From Marinosulfonomonas sp. (lineage in GTDB: Bacteria; Pseudomonadota; Alphaproteobacteria; Rhodobacterales; Rhodobacteraceae): a stretch of 5,877 nt of DNA. Location of the stretch: positions 1 to 5,877 of the forward strand of contig JAHRVD010000343.1 in NCBI GenBank assembly GCA_019090845.1, in the 5' to 3' direction. Of this stretch, positions 1 through 5,877 are shown piece by piece (within the stretch, counting starts at the first letter, position 1; each line of letters begins with the position of its first letter). The translations under genes and the position numbers were made by a program. The notes beneath the pieces are model-generated. The model was not told where the DNA came from. It did no database searches and was given only the letters and a program-made list of their open reading frames with translations.

Positions 1-648
<648 letters not shown>

Positions 649-661
649 GAAGGAGCTATAA

Positions 662-1224
662 ATGTCTGCTTTGAAAATAAAAAAGGGCTCTACCAGCCAC
701 TCGGCCTATGAGCTTCGCGATCCTAATTCCACTGTGGTCGAACGCCATACGCTGGCTTGTATCGTTGACAATGAAGCCGGTGTGCTGGCCCGTGTCATCG
801 GGCTGTTTTCAGGGCGCGGCTATAATATCGAAAGCCTGACCGTCGCCGAAACTGACCATGAAGGCCACCGTTCGCGCATTACTGTGGTGACCACCGGCAC
901 CCCGGCGATGATTGAACAGATCAAAACCCAGCTGGGCCGCATCGTGCCGTTGCACAGCGTGCAGGATCTGACTGTCGAAGGACCATCGGTTGAACGTGAA
1001 CTTGGCCTGTTCAAAGTTGCTGGTGCGGGCGAAAACGGGTCGAGGCCCTGCGTCTGGCCGATATATTCCGCGCCAATGTGGTTGATTCCACACTTGAAAG
1101 CTTTGTCTTTGAGATCACCGGCACGCCCGAAAAAATCGACGCCTTCGCCGAACTCATGCGCCCGCTTGGATTGTTAGAGGTCGCGCGCACTGGCGTTGCC
1201 GCGCTAAGCCGGGGCGCTGAGTAG
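662..1224 (+). pseudogene. ilvN: Acetolactate synthase small (regulatory) subunit, frameshifted
   Basis: Regulatory subunit that activates IlvB and gives feedback inhibition by valine; also called ilvH. ATG at 662 follows AAGGAG (650-655) at ideal spacing. Residues about 29-103 form the ACT domain. N37, G40 and N55 align with E. coli IlvH N11, G14 and N29 of the valine site. The family sequence holds through residue 125 (GAGEN), then the frame is lost: as written it reads 46 unrelated residues to TAG at 1175-1177 (171 aa). The expected C-terminal domain (EALRLADIFRANVVDS..., then FEITGTPEKIDAF and VARTGVAALSRGAE) continues in the next frame from 1042 to TAG at 1222-1224. One missing base, most simply a C between 1036 and 1037 (AAC GGG TC for AAC CGG GTC), explains it; the restored protein is 187 aa. 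The downstream frame has no other lesion, so this is either a very recent mutation or a sequencing error beside a GGG run. If real, the C-terminal regulatory domain is lost. Confidence 0.9.
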
Positions 1225-1270
1225 GCTAGGAATTACGGTTCGCCCCCCTGCTGCGAATTTCATCGCGCAT

Positions 1271-1301
1271 AAAAAGAAGAAGGGGCCCCCGAAGGGACCC
1301 C
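1271..1301 (-). terminator. Intrinsic terminator for nrdJ (UUCG hairpin plus U-rich tail)
   Basis: Read on the minus strand, arms 1301-1294 and 1289-1282 pair as an 8-bp stem (GGGGUCCC with GGGGCCCC, one G-U wobble) closed by a UUCG tetraloop (1293-1290). The tail UUCUUCUUUUU (1281-1271) follows at once. It lies about 135 nt past the nrdJ stop. On the plus strand the wobble becomes a C-A mismatch and the following tract (AGTTTCGCTT) is poorer in T, so it would be a weaker terminator for ilvN. It probably serves mainly nrdJ and may help the convergent ilv transcript end. Confidence 0.85.
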
Positions 1302-1401
1302 AGTTTCGCTTATCAGGCTCATTTTAGTGTACCGCCCGGTATTCTGCCTGCGGCCTGATCCGCGTCTGGGGCGAGCGCACCCGCCCCGGATATCGAGAGC
1401 T

Positions 1402-1422
1402 CGAATTTTCTGCGAAAATTCG
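1402..1422. repeat. Perfect 9-bp inverted repeat just past the nrdJ stop
   Basis: CGAATTTTC (1402-1410) and GAAAATTCG (1414-1422) are perfect inverted arms around TGC. The element lies 13 bases past the nrdJ stop codon and about 100 bases before the terminator hairpin. Neither strand has a T tract after it, so it is not a standard intrinsic terminator. It could be an RNA 3'-end stabilising hairpin or a copy of a dispersed palindromic repeat. I have an unverified impression of similar palindromes between Rhodobacterales genes. A second, GC-rich hairpin (GGGGCG 1368-1373 with CGCCCC 1382-1387) lies between it and the terminator. Confidence 0.75.
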
Positions 1423-1435
1423 TCTCCGGAATTTC

Positions 1436-4400
1436 TTAGCTACACCCGCTGGTTCCCCCACAAGTGTTGCACTTCATGCATGTCCCATTCCTGACCAACG
1501 TGTAATTGCCACACTCGCCACATGGATCGCCTTCGTATCCCTGCATCTTCGCCTTGGCCCGTTCATCCATTGGCGCGGCTGATCCGGCAGTATAGCTTGT
1601 CGCCGCCTCGCTAAATCCCGCGCCACTGCCGGTTTCGGGAATCAAAGTTTGCAGTGTCGCCACCGGATCGCCCGCACTGTTCAACGCAGTTGCCCCAACG
1701 CCGCCCTGCAGAACCACCAATTCCTGAGGCACGCGTTTGCGCAGATATCCGGTCGAGCTGATCTGTTTCAGCACCTCAAGCGACTTATTGGCTGCATTTT
1801 CCCCAACTTCCGAGAAATTACGCTTACCCTCTTCGTCGCCGCGCCCCAGATCATCAAAGCTTTCGCCAACCGGCTTTACATGCGCCAGATCGGTGCGGTC
1901 CAGATAGCTGACTGCTAATTCGCGGAACACATAGTCAAGGATAGAGGTCGCATTCTTGATGCTGTCATTGCCCTGCACCATGCCCGCCGGTTCAAACCGG
2001 GTAAAGGTGAAGGCATCAACGAATTCATCCAGCGGCACGCCGTACTGCAGACCAACCGACACAGCGATGGCAAAGTTGTTCATCATCGCGCGAAAACCAG
2101 CGCCCTCCTTGTGCATATCAAGGAAAATCTCGCCCAGTTTTCCGTCTGCATATTCGCCGGTACGCAGATAAACCTTATGCCCGCCAACGACGGCCTTTTG
2201 GGTGTATCCCTTGCGCCGACCGGGCAGTTTTTCACGGTGGCTTTTGATGATTTCCTTAACGATCACCTTCTCGACGATCTTTTCGGCCAGAACTTTGGCT
2301 TTTTCCTGTGCCGAGCCTTTGGCCAGAATTTCCTCGGCCTCTTCATCGTCTTCGATCAGCGCCGTGGCCAATGGCTGGCTTAGTTTCGATCCATCGCGAT
2401 AAAGCGCGTTGGCCTTGACGCCAAGGGTCCATGACAATTCATACGCTGCCTGACAATCTTCGATCGTGGCGTCATTTGGCATGTTGATGGTCTTGGATAT
2501 CGCGCCCGAGATAAACGACTGCGCCGCCGCCATCATCGTGATGTGGCTGTTAACCGACAAGAACCGCTTGCCGGTTTTGCCACAGGCGTTGGCGCAATCA
2601 AAAACCTCGTAATGGGCTTCGTCCAGATGCGGCGCACCTTCCAGCGTCATCGCCCCGCATACATGGGTATTGGCGGCCTCGATATCCTGACGGCTGAACC
2701 CAAGATGGCGCAGCAAATCAAAACTTGGATCGTTTAGCTTGTCGGCCGGTATCCCAAGCGTGCCGGTGCAAAAAGCTTCGCCAAGCGTCCACTGGTTAAA
2801 GACAAAGCGGATATCAAACGCCGATGGCAGAGCTTCTTCGATCTTGTCGATTTCGGCCTGCCCAAAGCCATGCCCGATCAGGGATGTGTGATTGATCCCC
2901 GGCGCATTGCCCAATGTCGCGTGTCCGACAGCATAAGAGATGATCTCTTCAACCTGAGAGGACGAATATCCAAGCACTTCCAGGGCCGCTGGCACGGAAC
3001 GGTTGATGATCTTGAAATAACCGCCGCCGGCCAGCTTTTTGAACTTCACCAGCGCGAAATCCGGCTCGATGCCCGTGGTGTCACAATCCATCACCAGACC
3101 GATGGTTCCGGTTGGTGCAATCACAGTGGCCTGCGCGTTGCGATAACCGTGTTTCTTGCCAAGGCGCACGGCCTCGTCCCACGCACCTTTGGCCAGATCG
3201 ACCAGCCCTGCGTCGGGGCAATTTGCATGATCCAGCGGAACCGGCTTTATATCCAGCCCCTTATAGCCACTGGTCTTGCCGTAAGCCGCCGTGCGATGGT
3301 TTTCCATCACCCGCTGCATATGTTTGGCGTTGCGCTCATAGCCGGCAAATGGCCCCAGCTCGCCAGCAATTTCGGCAGAGGTGGCATAAGAAACGCCCGT
3401 CATGATCGCCGTCAGAGCACCGCAAAGCGCACGCCCGTCGTCGCTGTCATAGCTCATCCCCATATTCATCAGCAGCCCGCCGATATTGGCATAGCCAAGC
3501 CCCAGGGTGCGGAAATCATAGGACAGCTGCGCGATTTCCTTGCTTGGGAACTGCGCCATCATCACCGAGATTTCCAGCGTCAGCGTCCACAGGCGCGTTG
3601 CATGCATATAGTCTTCGGCCTGAAACACCCCGTCCTTCAGGAACGTCAGCAGGTTCATCGAGGCCAGATTGCACGCAGTATCGTCCAGAAACATATATTC
3701 CGAGCACGGGTTTGAGCCACGGATCGCCCCGTCTTCGGGGCACGTGTGCCAGGCGTTAACCGTGTCGTGATACTGAATGCCCGGATCGGCGCAGGACCAT
3801 GCCGCATGGCCGATCTGTTCCCAAAGGTCGCGTGCTTTGACGGTCTTTTCCACCCGCCCGTCGGTGCGCCGGATCAGATCCCAGTCGGCATCATCCTTGA
3901 TCGCCTGAAGAAACGCATCCGTCACCCGAACCGAGTTATTCGAATTTTGCCCGGACACTGACGCATAGGCTTCGCTGTCCCAATCTGTGTCATATGTCGG
4001 GAATTCAATCGCGGTGTATCCCTGACGCGCGTAATCCAGCACGCGCTTGACGTAAGTCTCTGGAATTGCGACCTGTTTGGCCGATTTGATCGCCTGCTTC
4101 AGGCTGACGTTCTTGGCCGGATCAACCGCGTCTTCGCCGTGCCCGTCCCAATTGCGGATCGCCTCGAAAATCTCATTCAACTGGCGCTCATGCATCTTTG
4201 AGCCAGCCACCAGCGAGGCAACTTTTTGTTCCTCAATGACCTTCCAGTTGATGAAATCCTCGATGTCCGGGTGATCCATGTCGCAGATCACCATCTTGGC
4301 AGCGCGCCGTGTCGTGCCGCCCGACTTGATCGCGCCTGCGGCCCGGTCACCAATTTTCAGGAAGCCCATAAGCCCGGACGATTTACCACCGCCCGACAGG

Positions 4401-5131
4401 TTTTCACCCGATCCGCGCAATGATGAAAAGTTGGTGCCAGTACCAGAGCCATATTTGAACAGGCGCGCCTCGCGAACCCACAGGTCCATGATACCGCCCT
4501 CGCCCACCAGATCATCAGCCACAGACTGAATGAAACAGGCATGCGGCTGGGGGTGTTCATAGGCGCTGGCCGATTTGGTCAGCTCGCCGCTTTCGTGATC
4601 CACATAGTAATGCCCCTGCGACGGGCCATCGATACCGTATGCCCAATGCAGCCCGGTGTTGAACCACTGCGGGCTGTTTGGCGCGGCGCGTTGTGTGGCC
4701 AGCATATAGCGCATCTCATCCAGATAGGCCCGCGCATCGGCTTTGCTGGTGAAATATCCACCCTTCCAGCCCCAGTAGGTCCAGGCACCGGCCAGCCGGT
4801 CAAACACCTGCTTGGCCGAAACCTCGCCGGTGATGCGGTCTTCTTCGGGCAGCTTGGCCATTTCGGCCTCATCAGGAACCGAGCGCCAAAGGAAATCGGG
4901 CACGCCCTTTTCTTTCAGTCGTTTCAGCCGTGCGGGAACGCCCGCCTTGCGGAAATATTTCTGCGCGATGACATCCGAGGCGACCTGCGACCACGCAGTC
5001 GGCACTTCCATTTCGTCCAGCCGGAAAACAATCGTCCCGTCAGGATTACGGATTTCAGATGTGGTCGTGGTGAATTCAAGCTCTGCGTATGCGTCTTTAC
5101 CTGCCTTGGTGAATTTTCTTTCGATTTTCAT
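1436..5131 (-). CDS. nrdJ: Adenosylcobalamin-dependent (class II) ribonucleoside-diphosphate reductase
   Basis: Reduces ribonucleotides to deoxyribonucleotides in the cytoplasm, using coenzyme B12 to generate the thiyl radical; needs no oxygen and no separate radical subunit. The protein is 1231 aa and intact. C199 (ACFIQS), N474/C476/E478 (NPCSE) and C487 ([11 protein letters not shown]) match Lactobacillus NrdJ C119, N406/C408/E410 and C419, with the same 11-residue gap between the last two cysteines. [10 protein letters not shown] (229-237) and PTGTIG (673-678) are nucleotide/phosphate loops. A charged E/K-rich linker spans about 927-970, then a TSCPD domain (about 975-1080). The tail has cysteines 1204, 1207, 1218, 1221, 1224 and 1230, a zinc-ribbon-like or redox-relay cluster. 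ATG at 5131-5129 is the first start after an in-frame TAA (5197-5195) and gives the usual [12 protein letters not shown]-terminus; there is no good Shine-Dalgarno (ACTGGGCAAATAAAAAA precedes it). It converges on ilvN and lies downstream of tRNA-Pro. Confidence 0.98.
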   Translation of the reverse strand: MKIERKFTKAGKDAYAELEFTTTTSEIRNPDGTIVFRLDEMEVPTAWSQVASDVIAQKYFRKAGVPARLKRLKEKGVPDFLWRSVPDEAEMAKLPEEDRITGEVSAKQVFDRLAGAWTYWGWKGGYFTSKADARAYLDEMRYMLATQRAAPNSPQWFNTGLHWAYGIDGPSQGHYYVDHESGELTKSASAYEHPQPHACFIQSVADDLVGEGGIMDLWVREARLFKYGSGTGTNFSSLRGSGENLSGGGKSSGLMGFLKIGDRAAGAIKSGGTTRRAAKMVICDMDHPDIEDFINWKVIEEQKVASLVAGSKMHERQLNEIFEAIRNWDGHGEDAVDPAKNVSLKQAIKSAKQVAIPETYVKRVLDYARQGYTAIEFPTYDTDWDSEAYASVSGQNSNNSVRVTDAFLQAIKDDADWDLIRRTDGRVEKTVKARDLWEQIGHAAWSCADPGIQYHDTVNAWHTCPEDGAIRGSNPCSEYMFLDDTACNLASMNLLTFLKDGVFQAEDYMHATRLWTLTLEISVMMAQFPSKEIAQLSYDFRTLGLGYANIGGLLMNMGMSYDSDDGRALCGALTAIMTGVSYATSAEIAGELGPFAGYERNAKHMQRVMENHRTAAYGKTSGYKGLDIKPVPLDHANCPDAGLVDLAKGAWDEAVRLGKKHGYRNAQATVIAPTGTIGLVMDCDTTGIEPDFALVKFKKLAGGGYFKIINRSVPAALEVLGYSSSQVEEIISYAVGHATLGNAPGINHTSLIGHGFGQAEIDKIEEALPSAFDIRFVFNQWTLGEAFCTGTLGIPADKLNDPSFDLLRHLGFSRQDIEAANTHVCGAMTLEGAPHLDEAHYEVFDCANACGKTGKRFLSVNSHITMMAAAQSFISGAISKTINMPNDATIEDCQAAYELSWTLGVKANALYRDGSKLSQPLATALIEDDEEAEEILAKGSAQEKAKVLAEKIVEKVIVKEIIKSHREKLPGRRKGYTQKAVVGGHKVYLRTGEYADGKLGEIFLDMHKEGAGFRAMMNNFAIAVSVGLQYGVPLDEFVDAFTFTRFEPAGMVQGNDSIKNATSILDYVFRELAVSYLDRTDLAHVKPVGESFDDLGRGDEEGKRNFSEVGENAANKSLEVLKQISSTGYLRKRVPQELVVLQGGVGATALNSAGDPVATLQTLIPETGSGAGFSEAATSYTAGSAAPMDERAKAKMQGYEGDPCGECGNYTLVRNGTCMKCNTCGGTSGCS

Positions 5132-5337
5132 TTTTTTATTTGCCCAGTTCCGACCGTCGCTGCGGCCGTCGAATTTTTCGTTTTGCGGCCCGTCTTAATG
5201 CGGGTGCGCAGGTTCATATGCCAATCAGGGACCAGAAAAACAGCACTTCGAAGCACCAGTTCTGCCTCGTGACGACCCATCTGAAAGAAAGCTAGGCCCG
5301 TTATGTAGTCTGTGCTCTTCTCGGTGTCCCAGACCAC
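5128..5337 (-). CDS. Doubtful small ORF (69 aa) ending on the nrdJ start codon
   Basis: An open frame runs from a GTG at 5337-5335 to a TGA at 5130-5128 that shares ATGA with the nrdJ start. Inner ATGs lie at 5280 (50 aa) and 5217. I do not recognise the product. Its middle ([17 protein letters not shown]) is hydrophobic, and its tail is basic and rich in K and T. Against it: no start has a Shine-Dalgarno, the GTG lies inside the predicted NrdR box, it uses codons that are rare in GC-rich DNA (ATA, CTA, CGA, AGT), and its third positions are not clearly GC-rich. The ATGA overlap is no evidence by itself, because nrdJ begins ATG AAA and any frame in that register must stop there. It may simply be untranslated leader of the nrdJ mRNA. 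Confidence 0.22.
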   Translation of the reverse strand: MVWDTEKSTDYITGLAFFQMGRHEAELVLRSAVFLVPDWHMNLRTRIKTGRKTKNSTAAATVGTGQIKK

Positions 5338-5349
5338 TAAATGTTGTGG
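5334..5349. promoter_or_regulatory. Candidate NrdR box upstream of nrdJ
   Basis: CCACTAAATGTTGTGG is a 16-bp palindrome-like site embedded in the perfect inverted repeat GACCAC (5332-5337) / GTGGTC (5346-5351). It agrees at 12 of 16 positions with the NrdR consensus as I recall it (aCaCwAtATaTwGtGt), including the CAC and GTG ends. NrdR is the ATP/dATP-sensing repressor of ribonucleotide reductase genes. The site lies about 200 bp before the nrdJ ATG and just downstream of the predicted promoter, a position suited to repression. NrdR boxes usually come in pairs; I see no convincing second one. Confidence 0.6.
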
Positions 5350-5361
5350 TCACCCGATCCG

Positions 5362-5397
5362 CTCATACAAAGTGGCGTAGGAAGGCCCGCCCGGTCA
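5362..5397 (-). promoter_or_regulatory. Possible nrdJ promoter
   Basis: On the minus strand TTGACC (5397-5392) is a good -35 element. At 17-bp spacing the -10 would be CACTTT (5374-5369), which keeps only the key A2 and T6. An alternative -10 is TATGAG (5367-5362), with a poor -35. Either would start transcription around 5350-5362, next to the NrdR-like box, leaving a leader of about 220-230 nt before nrdJ. The -35 is convincing and the -10 is not. Confidence 0.35.
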
Positions 5398-5449
5398 ACG
5401 GTTTTATTCACAAAAAATCAACATTTTTCGGTTGACGTTTTTTGACCGG
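5391..5449. repeat. Inverted repeat CCGGTCAA / TTGACCGG around an AT-rich core
   Basis: Perfect 8-bp arms at 5391-5398 and 5442-5449 flank an AT-rich 43-base core. Two more related hexamers lie inside: ATCAAC (5417-5422) and GTTGAC (5431-5436). The order is thus two GTCAAC-like motifs on one strand, then two GTTGAC-like motifs on the other. The left arm doubles as the -35 element of the possible nrdJ promoter. It may be an operator for an unknown regulator or a pair of back-to-back -35 elements. I see no gene on the plus strand for a divergent promoter to serve. Confidence 0.4.
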
Positions 5450-5792
5450 AATGGGTGCGCCTATTAACCAATTGATTCATCCCCCGGCAGACAGATAGCG
5501 CCGGTCCGGGATTTGCCAATCAGTCGCGCGGGTTACCCACGGTAAGTGACAATTAACTTGAAGTTATCCACAGGCCATCTTCCTACGACCCGCGTCGCAG
5601 CGCTGTGATCAATTTGGCAACAAAATCCCATCGCTCAGCTAACAGTTTTGGTCAAAAATCATTCGACAATGCATCAAAGGCGCATTTTTGGACGCAGCAA
5701 AACCGGCCCGGCCAACCCGCTGATCTGATCAAATCCGGCAACAAAGTTCTGCCCCGGCTTGCCGGGTTGGTGATTTCAAGAATTTTACTAAA
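5450..5792. other. Non-coding spacer between tRNA-Pro and the nrdJ promoter region
   Basis: I see no credible protein gene here. Besides the DnaA/CtrA-like sites and GATTC noted separately, it holds a GC-rich hairpin (CCCGGC 5753-5758 with GCCGGG 5761-5766). This could end the tRNA transcript, although no T tract follows it on the minus strand. It also holds an imperfect direct repeat: TGATCAA plus 3 or 4 bases plus GGCAACAAA, at 5606-5624 and 5726-5745. I could not find the conserved B12 box of a cobalamin riboswitch on the minus strand. Confidence 0.5.
5553..5572 (+). promoter_or_regulatory. Perfect DnaA box overlapping a CtrA-like site
   Basis: TTATCCACA (5564-5572) matches the DnaA box TTATNCACA exactly. 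TTAACTTGAAGTTAT (5553-5567) matches the alphaproteobacterial CtrA site TTAA-N7-TTAA at 7 of 8 defined bases and shares TTAT with the DnaA box. Weaker DnaA-like words lie nearby: TTACCCACG (5533-5541, same strand, 31 bp away, two mismatches) and TGTGATCAA (5604-5612, opposite strand, two mismatches). A GANTC methylation site (GATTC) lies at 5474-5478. DnaA control of nrd genes is known in E. coli. The site lies about 430 bp upstream of nrdJ, far for direct promoter control. Confidence 0.4.
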
Positions 5793-5869
5793 TGGTCGGG
5801 GCGGAGAGATTCGAACTCCCGACCCTCTGTTCCCAAAACAGATGCGCTACCAGGCTGCGCTACGCCCCG
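5793..5869 (-). tRNA. tRNA-Pro (anticodon UGG)
   Basis: On the minus strand a complete 77-nt cloverleaf is present. The acceptor arms CGGGGCG (5869-5863) and CGCCCCG (5803-5797) pair perfectly, followed by discriminator A (5796) and an encoded CCA (5795-5793). The D arm carries AGCCTGGTA, the anticodon stem is TCTGT/ACAGA with loop TTTGGGA (5837-5831), and the T loop is the standard TTCGAAT. The anticodon TGG (5835-5833) reads CCA and, by wobble, other proline codons. Its promoter lies outside the window. Confidence 0.97.
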
Positions 5870-5877
5870 ACGGATGC

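Noticed and set aside
1030..1044. Programmed -1 frameshift in ilvN
   Set aside because: C GAA AAC is not a standard slippery heptamer: the P-site tRNA would mispair after slipping. I know of no ilvN family that uses frameshifting, and the downstream GGCC/GGCC stem is weak.
2870..3715. 281-codon plus-strand open frame inside nrdJ
   Set aside because: It lies wholly antisense to conserved nrdJ sequence, resembles no family I know, and long antisense frames are common opposite GC-rich genes.
4541..5272. 243-codon plus-strand open frame antisense to the nrdJ 5' end
   Set aside because: Most of it mirrors conserved nrdJ codons, and it has no recognisable domain; treated as a shadow frame.
5398..5612. 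Chromosomal replication origin (DnaA boxes plus AT-rich stretch)
   Set aside because: Only one perfect DnaA box is present, and none of the usual alphaproteobacterial origin neighbours is seen; a promoter-linked DnaA site is simpler.
5132..5792. Cobalamin riboswitch ahead of the B12-dependent reductase
   Set aside because: I could not find the conserved B12-box sequence or its flanking stems on the minus strand.
5793..5869. tRNA-Pro as an integration site of a mobile element
   Set aside because: No integrase gene, no repeated copy of the tRNA 3' end and no change in gene character are visible on the nrdJ side; the other side is outside the window.

Overview
The window looks like ordinary chromosomal DNA from an alphaproteobacterium, most likely a member of the Rhodobacterales (Roseobacter group). 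I base this on the protein sequences: an alphaproteobacterial-type acetolactate synthase pair, in which the small subunit has an N-terminal extension of about 25 residues, and a long (1231-residue) class II ribonucleotide reductase with the TSCPD domain and C-terminal cysteine cluster typical of that group. The DNA is moderately GC-rich. No database search was possible, so the taxonomic call is inference.

Layout. Positions 1-648 (+) hold the 3' part of the acetolactate synthase large subunit gene. It is followed 13 bases later by the small subunit gene (662-1224, +), which carries a single-base frameshift near 1036/1037. A convergent intergenic gap (1225-1435) holds a strong hairpin terminator facing the minus-strand gene and a perfect 9-bp inverted repeat just past the nrdJ stop. 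nrdJ, the adenosylcobalamin-dependent ribonucleotide reductase, occupies 1436-5131 on the minus strand. The 661 bases between nrdJ and a tRNA-Pro(UGG) gene (5793-5869, minus) hold no convincing protein gene. They do hold a plausible regulatory region for nrdJ: a good match to the NrdR box, a TTGACC promoter element, a cluster of inverted TTGAC motifs, and a perfect DnaA box overlapping a CtrA-like site. A 69-codon open frame ends exactly on the nrdJ start, but it is weakly supported.

How the parts work together. IlvB and IlvN form acetolactate synthase, the first common enzyme of branched-chain amino acid synthesis. nrdJ supplies deoxyribonucleotides, and its upstream region looks set up for control by dNTP level (NrdR) and perhaps by the cell cycle (DnaA/CtrA). 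The two units converge and are not functionally linked. I see no mobile element, CRISPR array, defence system or plainly new system. The points most worth checking are the ilvN frameshift and the nrdJ upstream region.
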